A stretch of DNA of 64,000 nucleotides from Rhizobium leguminosarum bv. trifolii WSM2297 (GTDB lineage: Bacteria > Pseudomonadota > Alphaproteobacteria > Rhizobiales > Rhizobiaceae). Positions 42,909-51,853 of the stretch are shown here, piece after piece; position 1 is the first letter of the stretch; each line of letters begins with the position of its first letter. Under the pieces are notes generated by a model. It did not search any database. It was not told where the DNA came from and saw nothing but the letters and a program-made list of their open reading frames with translations. Where the stretch lies: contig NZ_JH719393.1 of NCBI RefSeq assembly GCF_000271845.1, positions 310,001 through 374,000 on the forward strand. The letters are read 5' to 3'. A program made the translations under genes and the position numbers.

Positions 42909-43541
42909 TCAGTGAGGCTTGGTGAGCAGACCGTTGAAGAGCAGATCGAAATAGGTCCGCAGGAAGTCCTCCTTGTTGGGGGTGGGCACCCGGCGGTCGT
43001 CGAATATCAGCCGCAGAACCGTCGTCGTCAGGATGGGGGCAACAACGATGTCGGAGAATGCCACCGGGATTTCGCGAAACTCCCCCGACGCCATTCCCTC
43101 CAGAAGAAGGCCGTCGATCTTGGCGATGATCGGCGCGATGAACTCATCATGGTGGCGGTCGATCAGGTCGGGGAACCGCTGGCCTTCCGCAATGACCAGC
43201 CGAACCAGTTCGCGGGTCGTGCGGTCCTCGGCGATTTGCTCGTAAAGCAGGCTCAGAATGGACATCAGCCTGTCGGCAGCCTTGCCGCTCAACCCGCCAG
43301 CGATCCCCAGCAACTCCTGGAACGGTACGGAGAAGTGGTTAATCATGGCTTCGAAGAGCTCTTCCTTGGTGTCGAAATAGACGTAGACCGTGCCCTTGGT
43401 GACACCGACCCTGTCGGCGATATCTTCGACACGGGTTCCGGCAAAACCGCATTTGACGAATTCCTCGAAGGCGGCATCCAGAATTTGGATGGGCCGTAAT
43501 GCCTTCTGTTCCGCGCGTGTGAGCTTCTTTTGAGCTGCCAT
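42909..43541 (-). CDS. TetR-family repressor of the adjacent RND efflux operon (210 aa)
   Basis: The N-terminal HTH is ILDAAFEEFVKCGFAGTRVEDIADRVGVTKGTVYVYFDTKEELFEAMI, followed by a helical ligand domain. It is divergent from the RND genes at 43653 and a palindromic site lies over the RND promoter. By analogy with AcrR/TtgR-like proteins it probably represses the pump and is released by a hydrophobic ligand. Confidence 0.92.
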   Translation of the reverse strand: MAAQKKLTRAEQKALRPIQILDAAFEEFVKCGFAGTRVEDIADRVGVTKGTVYVYFDTKEELFEAMINHFSVPFQELLGIAGGLSGKAADRLMSILSLLYEQIAEDRTTRELVRLVIAEGQRFPDLIDRHHDEFIAPIIAKIDGLLLEGMASGEFREIPVAFSDIVVAPILTTTVLRLIFDDRRVPTPNKEDFLRTYFDLLFNGLLTKPH

Positions 43542-43594
43542 TTCCTATGTCCCCCGTTGTTGCGCGCGCCGTCGTCCCTGCGACGCAAAGTTTC

Positions 43595-43622
43595 ATTGAC
43601 TAATTCGTCAGTCAATTATATA
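43595..43622 (+). promoter_or_regulatory. RND operon promoter with overlapping TetR-type operator
   Basis: TTGACT (43596-43601) and TATATA (43617-43622) form a promoter with a 15-base spacer. The spacer is filled by the palindrome ATTGACT...AGTCAAT (arms 43595-43601 and 43610-43616), with an inner TGAC...GTCA. TetR binding here would block the promoter. Confidence 0.65.
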
Positions 43623-43652
43623 GCAGCTGCCGTTGAGAGCAAGAGGTCAACT

Positions 43653-44726
43653 ATGAGAACCATTCTGATCGCCACCGCGATCGTATGCGCCGTCGGTCTC
43701 GGATCATGCAGCGATTCGGGCGGGCCGATCGAGCCGACCCCGCGGCAGGTCGGCGTCGTCGAGGCCAAATCTGAGCCGCTGGCTAAGGGCGGCGCGCTCA
43801 CCGGAGAAGTCCGGGCCCGTATTCAGACCGACCTGTCCTTCCGTGTCAGCGGCAAGATTGTCGAGCGGCTGGTGGAGGTGGGGCAGTCCGTGAAGGCGGG
43901 GCAGGTCCTGGCGCGCATCGATCCGGAAGAACAGAAAGCCGACCTGGACGTGGCTGCCGCCAATCTTCAGTCCGCCGAGGCGCAGCAAACCCAAGCGCAG
44001 CTTGCATTCGACCGGCAGCAGAGCCTGTTTAAAACCCAGGTGACGACGCGTGCCGCGCTCGACCAGGCGCAGGAGGCGCTTCTGACGGCGCAGGCATCGA
44101 CGAAGTCGGCGCAGGCGCTCTTTGAAACCGCGCAGGACACCCTCTCTTACACGGAGCTGAAGGCGGACGCCGACGGCATCATCACCGCCCGTAATGCCGA
44201 GGTCGGGCAGGTGGCGCAGGCGGCCCAGGTCGTCTTCACCCTTGCCCATGACGGCGACCGGGATGCCGTCTTTGAAGTGGTCGAGAGCGCCTTTCTGCGC
44301 CCGATCGACGGCGACGGCACCGTGGCCCTGCTGTCGGACCCTTCGCAGAAGATCACGGCGAAGGTGCGCGAGATTTCGCCGACGATCGATTCTTCCACCG
44401 GCACCATCAGGGTCAAGGTCGCAATATCGAGCGACGCTCCCATTCCGCTCGGCGCTCCCGTCGTCGGAAAATTCAATTACGTCCCGCAGGACGTCATTCA
44501 GCTGCCCTGGTCGGCCATGACCTCCAAGGCCGGCAAGCCGGCCGTCTGGATCGTCGATCCCGCATCCTCTGAGGTCTCAGTGAGAGCGATCGACGTCGCC
44601 AGCTACGAGACCGGCAGCTTCATCGTCAAGTCTGGCGTGTCCGCAGGAGACGTCGTGGTGACCGACGGCACTAAATTCCTCAGGCCCGGCGAAATCGTGT
44701 CTTATGTCAAGGAAGCATCCAAGTGA
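43653..44726 (+). CDS. RND efflux periplasmic adaptor (membrane fusion lipoprotein) 1 (357 aa)
   Basis: The ATG at 43653 gives a lipoprotein signal (IVCAVGLGSCS, lipobox LGSC). The barrel-sandwich lipoyl halves are GALTGEVRARIQTDLSFRVSGKIVERLVEVGQSVKAGQVLARIDPEE and later DADGIITARNAEVGQVAQAAQ; the coiled coil between them (DVAAANLQSAEAQQTQAQLAFDRQQ) reaches toward the outer-membrane channel. The final GTGA overlap (44723-44726) couples it to the second adaptor. Confidence 0.92.
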   Translation: MRTILIATAIVCAVGLGSCSDSGGPIEPTPRQVGVVEAKSEPLAKGGALTGEVRARIQTDLSFRVSGKIVERLVEVGQSVKAGQVLARIDPEEQKADLDVAAANLQSAEAQQTQAQLAFDRQQSLFKTQVTTRAALDQAQEALLTAQASTKSAQALFETAQDTLSYTELKADADGIITARNAEVGQVAQAAQVVFTLAHDGDRDAVFEVVESAFLRPIDGDGTVALLSDPSQKITAKVREISPTIDSSTGTIRVKVAISSDAPIPLGAPVVGKFNYVPQDVIQLPWSAMTSKAGKPAVWIVDPASSEVSVRAIDVASYETGSFIVKSGVSAGDVVVTDGTKFLRPGEIVSYVKEASK

Positions 44727-45808
44727 GTATTCGTCCCAAGATAATCGCACTGATTGTGGGTACGGCCCTGATCTCCTCCTGCACCAAGCAGGAGGAGAGC
44801 ACGGAGGAAGCGCCCCGTCCGGTGCTGTCGATGACAGTCAGGCAGACGCCCGCGACGAGCCTCGGCCTGACCGGCACGATCCAGCCGACGATCGAAACCG
44901 AGCTCGGCTTCCGGATCCTCGGTCGGATGATCGCCCGTAACGTCAATGTCGGAGATGTCGTCAAGAAGGGTGACGTCGTTGCCGCCATCGATCCGCTGGC
45001 GCTGGAGCTTGCCGTGCGCAGCGCTCAGTCCGACGTCGAGAACAGCGACGCCCAGCTTCGAAACGCCGTGACGACGGAACAGCGCCAGCGCGCGCTGGTG
45101 GAATCGCGCTCGGGCACGGAAGCCTCGCTAGAAGAGGCCGAACAAGCGAGACGGACGGCCGCGGCCGCCGTCGCCAAGGCGCAGGCCAATCTCGATAAGG
45201 CCAGAGAGCAGCTCGGCTACGCGCAGCTTCAGGCGGAATTCGACGGCGTGGTGACGACAACCTCGGCCGAGGTGGGACAGGTCGTCTCGGCCGGCCAGAC
45301 TGTCGTCACAATCGCGCGGCCGGACAAACGCGACGCCGTGGTCGATGTGCCGCAGGGCGCCGCCCAGAAACTGAAAATCGGCGCGCCCTTCGAGGTGACG
45401 CTGCAGCTCGAACCGTCGATCCGCACGACGGGCGTCGTGCGCGAGATCGCGCCAGAGGCGGAAACCGCCACGCGCACGAGCAGAACCAAGATCGCGCTCG
45501 CCGATCCACCGGAAGCCTTCAGGCTCGGTGCGGTCATCACGGCCTCCGCAACGAGTGCCGTCGATCCCGAGATCGTGCTGCCTGCCTCGGCCATCCTTGC
45601 CGGCAGCGACGGCGCCAGCGTCTGGATCGTCGACGTAGCAGGAAAGAAGGTGGCGTTGCGCCCTGTGAAGATCGACGGCGACGTCGTCGAAGGCGGCACC
45701 GTCCGCGTCATCCAAGGGCTGGCTGCCGGAGAGCGGGTGGTCGTGGCAGGGGTACATAAACTTGAAGATGGCCAGGCCATCAGGATCGACCAGGAGATCA
45801 GCCAGTGA
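44723..45808 (+). CDS. RND efflux periplasmic adaptor (membrane fusion lipoprotein) 2 (361 aa)
   Basis: The GTG start overlaps the previous stop (GTGA). The lipoprotein signal is IIALIVGTALISSC with Cys as lipidation site. Lipoyl-type halves and a coiled coil (DVENSDAQLRNAVTTEQRQRALVESRSG) are like those of adaptor 1, but the sequences are clearly different, so this is a real second adaptor, not a recent duplication. Two adaptors with one pump is the TriABC arrangement. Confidence 0.92.
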   Translation: MSIRPKIIALIVGTALISSCTKQEESTEEAPRPVLSMTVRQTPATSLGLTGTIQPTIETELGFRILGRMIARNVNVGDVVKKGDVVAAIDPLALELAVRSAQSDVENSDAQLRNAVTTEQRQRALVESRSGTEASLEEAEQARRTAAAAVAKAQANLDKAREQLGYAQLQAEFDGVVTTTSAEVGQVVSAGQTVVTIARPDKRDAVVDVPQGAAQKLKIGAPFEVTLQLEPSIRTTGVVREIAPEAETATRTSRTKIALADPPEAFRLGAVITASATSAVDPEIVLPASAILAGSDGASVWIVDVAGKKVALRPVKIDGDVVEGGTVRVIQGLAAGERVVVAGVHKLEDGQAIRIDQEISQ

Positions 45809-48800
45809 AGTCCTTCAATCTTTCCGACTGGGCGCTCGAACACCGTTCGCTCGTCTGGTACTTCATGATCGTCTTCATTCTCGCCGGCGCCTTCGCCTAC
45901 CTGAACCTGGGCCGCGAGGAGGATCCGAATTTCACCATCAAGACGATGGTGATTACCGCGCAGTGGCCCGGCGCTTCGGCCGATGAGGTGACGCGGCAGG
46001 TGACCGACCGGATCGAGAAGAAGCTCCAGGAACTGGAATCGCTCGATTACACCAAGAGCCAGACCGTTGCCGGCCAGACGACCGTCTTCGTCGAACTGCT
46101 GCCGACGACGAAGGCTAAGGATGTCGCGCCGACCTGGCTGCGCATCCGCAACATGATCGCCGACATCCAGGGCGATTTTCCAACCGGTGTCGTCGGTCCC
46201 TTCTTCAATGATCGCTTCGGCGACGTGTTCGGCAATATCTATGCCTTCACCAGCGATGGACTGACCCAGCGGCAGCTTCGCGATCTCGTGGAAAATGCTC
46301 GATCTGAAGTTCTGACGGTGCCGAATGTCGGCAAGGTCGATGTGATCGGCGCCCAGGACGAGGCAATCTATCTCGAATTCTCCACGCGCCAGATCGCAGC
46401 CCTCGGCATCGACCAGCAGTCGGTCATCCAGACCCTGCAGGCGCAGAATGCCGTGACGCAATCCGGCTTCGTCGATGCCGGGCCGGAGCGTATTGCCTTG
46501 CGGGTGAGCGGACAGTTCACCTCCGAGGAAAGCCTGCGGTCGATCAACCTTCGCATTAACGACCGCTTCTTCCCGCTGACCGACGTCGCTACGATCAAGC
46601 GCGGTTACGTCGATCCGCCCTCGGCGCTGTTCCGCTTCAACGGAGAGCCCGCGATCGGGCTTGCCATCGGCATGAAGCAGGGCGCCAATCTCCTGCAGTT
46701 CGGCGAGGCGCTCGACGCGCAGATGAAACAGGTCGTCGCCGATCTTCCGATCGGCGTGGATGTCCACCGTGTTTCCGACCAGCCGCATGTCGTCGATGAA
46801 GCTGTCTCCGGCTTTACCCGCGCGCTTTTCGAAGCGATCGTCATCGTGCTCGTCATCAGCTTCATCAGCCTCGGCCTGCGCGCCGGCATGGTGGTGGCGA
46901 TCTCCATCCCTCTCGTCCTCGCCATCACTTTCGTGGTGATGGAATATTCCGGCATTTCGCTCCAGCGCATCTCGCTCGGCGCACTCATCATTGCACTTGG
47001 GCTGCTTGTCGACGACGCCATGATCGCCGTCGAAATGATGGTGGCCCGCCTGGAGGCGGGCGACGATCTGAGGAAAGCTGCCACCTACGTCTATACATCG
47101 ACGGCCTTTCCGATGCTGACGGGAACGCTGGTGACCGTCGCGGGCTTCATTCCGGTCGGTCTCAACAGTAGCGCCGCCGGCGAATTCACCTTTACGCTTT
47201 TCGTGGTCATTGCGGTTTCGCTTGTGGTGTCCTGGATCGTCGCCGTGCTGTTCACGCCGCTTCTCGGCGTCACGATCCTGCCGAAGACGATGAAGTCGCA
47301 TCATGAAAAGAAGGGCCGCTTCGCCGCCGTCTTCTCCTGGCTGCTGAAGCTCGCCATGCGCTGGCGCTGGGTCACCATCATCCTGACGGTCGGCGTCTTC
47401 GCCCTTTCGGTCGGCGGCATGGGGCTGGTGCAGCAGCAGTTCTTCCCGAACTCGGACAGAACCGAGCTCGTTATCGACTGGAACCTGCCGCACAATAGCT
47501 CGATTGCCGAGACCAACAGGCAGATGGCCAAATTCGAAAAGGAGATTCTGGCCGACAACAAGGATATCGATCACTGGACAACCTATGTCGGCCAGGGCGC
47601 GCCGCGCTTCATCCTGTCCTTCGACGTGCAGACACCCGATGTCACCTTCGGCCAGACTATCATTGTCACCAAAGGCCTTGATGTGCGCGACAAGGTGCGG
47701 GCGGAGCTGCAGGACTATCTGACGAAGACCTTCCCCGGTACCGACGCCTTCGCGAAGCTTCTCGACATCGGCCCGCCGGTGGGCAAGCCGGTCCAGTACC
47801 GGATCACCGGCCCCGACATCCAAAAGGTGCGCGACATCTCCCAGCAATTTGCAGGTGTCGTCGGTTCGCATCCGCTGCTGTCGAACATGGTGCTCGACTG
47901 GAACGAGCCCTCCCGCGTCGTGAAGGTCGATGTGCTGCAGGACAAGGCGCGCCAGCTCGGCGTCTCCTCCGAGGATATTGCCACCGCCCTCAACGGCATC
48001 GTCGAAGGTTCCACGGCGACGCAGATCCGCGACGACATCTACCTGGTCAATGTCATCGGCCGGGCCAGGGCATCCGAGCGCGATTCCGTCCAGACGCTTG
48101 AGAACCTGCAGCTCTCCACTTCCAACGGCAAGGTCGTGCCGCTCTCGGCCGTGGCGAATTTCCGCTACGAGCTCGAGCAGCCGACGATCTGGCGTCGCGA
48201 CCGGCAACCCACCATCACGCTCAAGGCGGCCGTCATCGGTTCGACGCAGCCGGCGACGATCGTCGAGCAGCTGAAGCCGAAGGTGGAGGAATTCCAGAAG
48301 AACCTTCCGGTGGGCTACAAGGTTGAAGTAGGTGGCGCCGTCGAATCCAGCGCCGAGGCGCAAGGGCCGATTGCGGCCGTGGCTCCGCTCATGCTGTTTA
48401 CGATGGCGACGATCCTGATGATCCAGCTGCAGAGCTTCAGCCGCCTCTTCCTGGTCTTCGCGGTTGCGCCGACGGCCCTGATCGGCGTGGTCGCGGCGCT
48501 CTTGCTCAGCAATTCGCCCATGGGCTTCGTCGCCATCCTCGGCATTCTGGCGCTGATCGGCATCCTGATCCGCAACTCCGTTATCCTCGTGGTGCAGATC
48601 GAGCATCTGCGCACCGAGGGCGTCCCGCCATGGCAGGCGGTCATCGAAGCGACCGAACACCGCATGCGGCCGATCATGCTGACGGCGGCGGCAGCAACCC
48701 TCGCCCTGATCCCGATCTCGCGCGAGATCTTCTGGGGGCCGATGGCCTACGCCATGATGGGCGGCATCGTCATCGGAACCGCTCTTACCCTGCTGTTCCT

Positions 48801-48876
48801 GCCGGCGCTCTATGTCGCGTGGTTCAGAATCCCAAGGGAGGAGGGTGCTCGGGCCGAAGCCACGGCAGAGGCATGA
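45805..48876 (+). CDS. RND efflux pump inner-membrane permease, TriC/VexF-like (1023 aa)
   Basis: The GTG start again overlaps the previous stop (GTGA). The protein has twelve membrane helices in two repeats with large periplasmic loops. Helix 4 carries the proton-relay pair in LIIALGLLVDDAMIAVEMM. VMEYSGISLQRISLGAL and ILALIGILIRNSVILVVQIEHLR are family landmarks. The pump drives proton-coupled export of drugs, detergents or metabolites. No outer-membrane channel gene follows, as with TriABC, which uses OpmH encoded elsewhere. Confidence 0.95.
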   Translation: MKSFNLSDWALEHRSLVWYFMIVFILAGAFAYLNLGREEDPNFTIKTMVITAQWPGASADEVTRQVTDRIEKKLQELESLDYTKSQTVAGQTTVFVELLPTTKAKDVAPTWLRIRNMIADIQGDFPTGVVGPFFNDRFGDVFGNIYAFTSDGLTQRQLRDLVENARSEVLTVPNVGKVDVIGAQDEAIYLEFSTRQIAALGIDQQSVIQTLQAQNAVTQSGFVDAGPERIALRVSGQFTSEESLRSINLRINDRFFPLTDVATIKRGYVDPPSALFRFNGEPAIGLAIGMKQGANLLQFGEALDAQMKQVVADLPIGVDVHRVSDQPHVVDEAVSGFTRALFEAIVIVLVISFISLGLRAGMVVAISIPLVLAITFVVMEYSGISLQRISLGALIIALGLLVDDAMIAVEMMVARLEAGDDLRKAATYVYTSTAFPMLTGTLVTVAGFIPVGLNSSAAGEFTFTLFVVIAVSLVVSWIVAVLFTPLLGVTILPKTMKSHHEKKGRFAAVFSWLLKLAMRWRWVTIILTVGVFALSVGGMGLVQQQFFPNSDRTELVIDWNLPHNSSIAETNRQMAKFEKEILADNKDIDHWTTYVGQGAPRFILSFDVQTPDVTFGQTIIVTKGLDVRDKVRAELQDYLTKTFPGTDAFAKLLDIGPPVGKPVQYRITGPDIQKVRDISQQFAGVVGSHPLLSNMVLDWNEPSRVVKVDVLQDKARQLGVSSEDIATALNGIVEGSTATQIRDDIYLVNVIGRARASERDSVQTLENLQLSTSNGKVVPLSAVANFRYELEQPTIWRRDRQPTITLKAAVIGSTQPATIVEQLKPKVEEFQKNLPVGYKVEVGGAVESSAEAQGPIAAVAPLMLFTMATILMIQLQSFSRLFLVFAVAPTALIGVVAALLLSNSPMGFVAILGILALIGILIRNSVILVVQIEHLRTEGVPPWQAVIEATEHRMRPIMLTAAAATLALIPISREIFWGPMAYAMMGGIVIGTALTLLFLPALYVAWFRIPREEGARAEATAEA

Positions 48877-49054
48877 GACGGTCGACGGCCATCGCCTACG
48901 GCCGCCGCGGCGGTCGCTGCAACACGGGCCGCGGTGAAATGAGTGGGATGGCGAAGGCGATGCCATCCCACACCAGGGCGGGAAAGACATGCCGGATGGC
49001 GAGACGGGCGGAGCCATGCGCCCAAATGCCATTGATCTCCACGGGAGCGGATCG

Positions 49055-50209
49055 ATGACGAAAGAGTATCCCCAGGGGCTGCCGAAGGCCGTCCCGACTA
49101 TCATCGTCGCGATAAGCCTGGCGATGCTTGCAGGCTGCGCCACCAGGCCATCGCCTGAGGTCTTGACGCCTGTTCATCTCAGCGAGCCACTTCATTCCGA
49201 AGCGGTTCCGGACAGGGTAAGCGTGCTCGTTGCGACCAACAGAACCCCCGATCGCGTGCGGGGCGGGTTCGGCAGTGCATGGGCCGAGAAGCTGACCTAT
49301 GAGCAATACGCGTTTTCGGTTCCTCCCGGCAGGAAGGATACTGTGATCACCTATCCCAAGGCGAGGCCGGATCCCGAACGGCAGTTTGCCGTCACTGAGC
49401 GCAAGCAATTGCCTAGGGATGCTTTCGTGCAGCAGGCGCTCGCCTCCGTGCAACCGGACGGGACAGTCGGCATCTTCGTCCATGGCTACAACTACAGTTA
49501 CCAGGAGGCGCTTTACCGCACGGCCCAGATCGCCGCCGATGCGAAGATCCCGGGTGCTCCGATCCTGTTTTCCTGGCCTTCGGCAGCATCCGTCGCCGGA
49601 TATGTCGCCGACCGCGACGCCGCGCTCGCCTCGCGCAGCGAACTCGATTCCCTCGTCACATCGCTCTCGGCATCGACCAAGGTGAAGCGCATCATCCTGT
49701 TCGGGCACAGCATGGGCGGGTTCCTGGTGATGGAAGCGGTGCGAGAGCTCAAGCTGCAGCATCGTGACGCCATCGTCGGCAAACTGGCTGTGGTGCTTGC
49801 CGCCCCGGACATCGACGTCGATGTCTTCCGGTCCCAGCTGAAAGACATCGGTCCAATGCCGATTCCGATCTCCCTTCTCGTTTCCAAGGATGACCGGGCG
49901 CTGGTGGCCTCGAGCTTCATCGCTGGGGAGCGGCCGCGCGTCGGCCGGCTCGATATCGACGATCCCGTCATTGAGGAGACCGCCCTGAAGGCACGGCTTC
50001 GGGTCATCGACATTACATCGATCCAGACGTCCGATGGGCTGGGCCACGACCGTTATGCTTCGCTCGCCAAGTTCGGCGCCCAGCTTGCCTCCTTCGAGAA
50101 CGGCCGGCGCGCGACGGCCGGTGATGTCGGCGCCTTCGTCTTCGATGCCGCCGGCGCCGCAATCGCGAGTCCATTTCGGCTGGGCGGGCGTGCCGTTAGC
50201 TCGCAATAG
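49055..50209 (+). CDS. Alpha/beta hydrolase lipoprotein (DUF900-like), 384 aa
   Basis: The ATG at 49055 gives a lipoprotein signal (AISLAMLAGCATRPS, lipobox LAGC); an upstream ATG at 48989 would add 22 unlike residues. The hydrolase core is VGIFVHGYNYSYQEALYRTAQI near residue 145, FSWPSAASVAGYVADRDAALASR and nucleophile elbow GHSMGG. DUF900 proteins have this HGY...SWPS...GHSMGG set. The enzyme is anchored to a membrane facing the periplasm. It is a single gene; substrate unknown. Confidence 0.87.
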   Translation: MTKEYPQGLPKAVPTIIVAISLAMLAGCATRPSPEVLTPVHLSEPLHSEAVPDRVSVLVATNRTPDRVRGGFGSAWAEKLTYEQYAFSVPPGRKDTVITYPKARPDPERQFAVTERKQLPRDAFVQQALASVQPDGTVGIFVHGYNYSYQEALYRTAQIAADAKIPGAPILFSWPSAASVAGYVADRDAALASRSELDSLVTSLSASTKVKRIILFGHSMGGFLVMEAVRELKLQHRDAIVGKLAVVLAAPDIDVDVFRSQLKDIGPMPIPISLLVSKDDRALVASSFIAGERPRVGRLDIDDPVIEETALKARLRVIDITSIQTSDGLGHDRYASLAKFGAQLASFENGRRATAGDVGAFVFDAAGAAIASPFRLGGRAVSSQ

Positions 50210-50335
50210 ATCGGCCGTCTGTACATCCGAGTTCCGCATTGTGTACAAAGTGACTATTAAATTGTCAGATGCCCAAATGAGGAGCAGACTTTCGTCTGTG
50301 GTCGAGTCGGCCTCAGGGAATATGGGAGGGCATTC

Positions 50336-51787
50336 ATGGGCATACGAAATCCGTCTCCCTCGTTATACAACGAGGATCTTGCACCAGCCGAGGAGCGCAA
50401 ATGGGGTGCATTCAGTATCTTTAACGTTTGGACATCTGATGTTCACAGCCTGTGGGGCTATTATCTGGCGGCGAGCCTGTTCCTGCTCTGCGGCAGCTTC
50501 GTGAACTTCGTCATCGCCATCGGCATCGGCTCCCTGGTGATCTTCCTTCTGATGAGCCTGGTCGGCAATGCCGGCGTGCGCACCGGCGTACCCTTTCCGG
50601 TTCTGGCACGTGCCTCCTTCGGCACGTTCGGCGCCAACGTTCCGGCTTTGGTGCGGGCCGTGGTTGCCTGTTTCTGGTACGGTGCGCAGACCGCCGCCGC
50701 ATCCGGTGCGATCGTCGCTCTTCTGATCCGCAACGAGAGCCTGCTCGCCTTCCATCAGAACAGTCATATGCTCGGCCACTCCACCCTCGAACTCATCTGC
50801 TACGTCATCGTCTGGGCGCTGCAACTGCTCATCATCCAGCGCGGCATGGAAACGGTTCGCAAGTTCCAGGATTGGGCCGGTCCTGCCGTCTGGATCATGA
50901 TGCTGATCCTGGCCGTCTATCTGGTCGTCAAGTCGGGCACCTTCTCCTTCGGTTCCGAGATCCCGCGCGACGTGCTGATCGAAAAGACCAAGGACGCCGG
51001 CGTGCCGGGCGAGCCCGGCTCATTTGCGGCGCTTGCCGCGGTGGCAGCCACCTGGATCACCTATTTCGCGGCGCTCTATCTGAACTTCTGCGATTTCTCG
51101 CGTTACGCAACCAGCGAAAAGGCGCTGCGCAAGGGCAATCTCTGGGGTTTGCCGATCAACCTTCTGGCATTCTGCCTCGTCGCAGGCGTCACGACCACGG
51201 CCGCCTTCACCGTATACGGCGAGGTGCTGCTGCATCCGGAAATGATATCGGCGAAATTCGAAAGCTGGTTCCTGGCGCTGCTTGCGGCGCTGACATTCGC
51301 GATCGCCACGCTCGGCATCAACGTCGTGGCGAATTTCGTCTCACCGGCCTTCGACTTCGCCAATGTCTTCCCGCGGCAGATCAACTTCAAACGCGGCGGA
51401 TATATCGCCGCATTGATCGCCCTCGTGCTTTATCCGTTTGCTCCCTGGGAAACGGGTGCGGCGCATTTCGTCAACTTCATTGGGTCGACGATGGGGCCGA
51501 TCTTCGGCATCATGATGGTGGACTACTATCTCATCCGGAAGAGCCAGCTGAACGTCGAGGCGCTCTACCACGAGAATGGAGAGTTCCGCTTCCAGAACGG
51601 CTGGCACGGCAACGCCTTCATCGCCTTTGTGGTCGGCGCCCTGTTCTCCTCGATCCTGCCGACCTTCACCAGCATCCTGCCGGATTGGTGGGGCACCTAT
51701 GGCTGGTTCTTCGGCGTCGGAATCGGCGGGGCGATCTATTTCGTGCTGAGAATGGGCGCCCGGCGCAATCCAGCCTTTGCGGCATGA
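50336..51787 (+). CDS. NCS1-family nucleobase/hydantoin/allantoin:cation symporter (483 aa)
   Basis: Twelve membrane helices of the LeuT fold. Substrate-site landmarks known from Mhp1 are visible: WYGAQTAAASGA (Trp and Gln of helix 3), NFCDFSRYATSEKALRKGN, and GINVVANFVSPAFDFANVFPRQI (Asn of helix 8). It imports a purine, pyrimidine or hydantoin-type compound with Na+ or H+; the exact substrate cannot be fixed. GGGAGG precedes the ATG. A strong terminator follows. Confidence 0.92.
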   Translation: MGIRNPSPSLYNEDLAPAEERKWGAFSIFNVWTSDVHSLWGYYLAASLFLLCGSFVNFVIAIGIGSLVIFLLMSLVGNAGVRTGVPFPVLARASFGTFGANVPALVRAVVACFWYGAQTAAASGAIVALLIRNESLLAFHQNSHMLGHSTLELICYVIVWALQLLIIQRGMETVRKFQDWAGPAVWIMMLILAVYLVVKSGTFSFGSEIPRDVLIEKTKDAGVPGEPGSFAALAAVAATWITYFAALYLNFCDFSRYATSEKALRKGNLWGLPINLLAFCLVAGVTTTAAFTVYGEVLLHPEMISAKFESWFLALLAALTFAIATLGINVVANFVSPAFDFANVFPRQINFKRGGYIAALIALVLYPFAPWETGAAHFVNFIGSTMGPIFGIMMVDYYLIRKSQLNVEALYHENGEFRFQNGWHGNAFIAFVVGALFSSILPTFTSILPDWWGTYGWFFGVGIGGAIYFVLRMGARRNPAFAA

Positions 51788-51798
51788 CGAAATGAAAG

Positions 51799-51825
51799 GC
51801 GCCCGGCATTGCCGGGCGCTTTTTT
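51799..51825 (+). terminator. Rho-independent terminator of the NCS1 gene
   Basis: GCGCCCGGC (51799-51807), loop ATT and GCCGGGCGC (51811-51819) form a perfect 9-bp stem followed by TTTTTT (51820-51825), 12 bp after the stop codon. Confidence 0.95.
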
Positions 51826-51853
51826 CATGCCGGATTTCCAGCCGCCGTCCGTT

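Noticed and set aside
45229..49143. A 1304-codon open frame on the minus strand across the RND operon
   Set aside because: It is antisense to three clear efflux genes, is rich in Arg/His/Asp as expected for the shadow of GC-rich coding DNA, and has no domain or ribosome site.
50210..50335. A riboswitch in front of the NCS1 gene (e.g. purine- or guanidine-type)
   Set aside because: No conserved core was recognised; the leader is short and looks like an ordinary promoter region.
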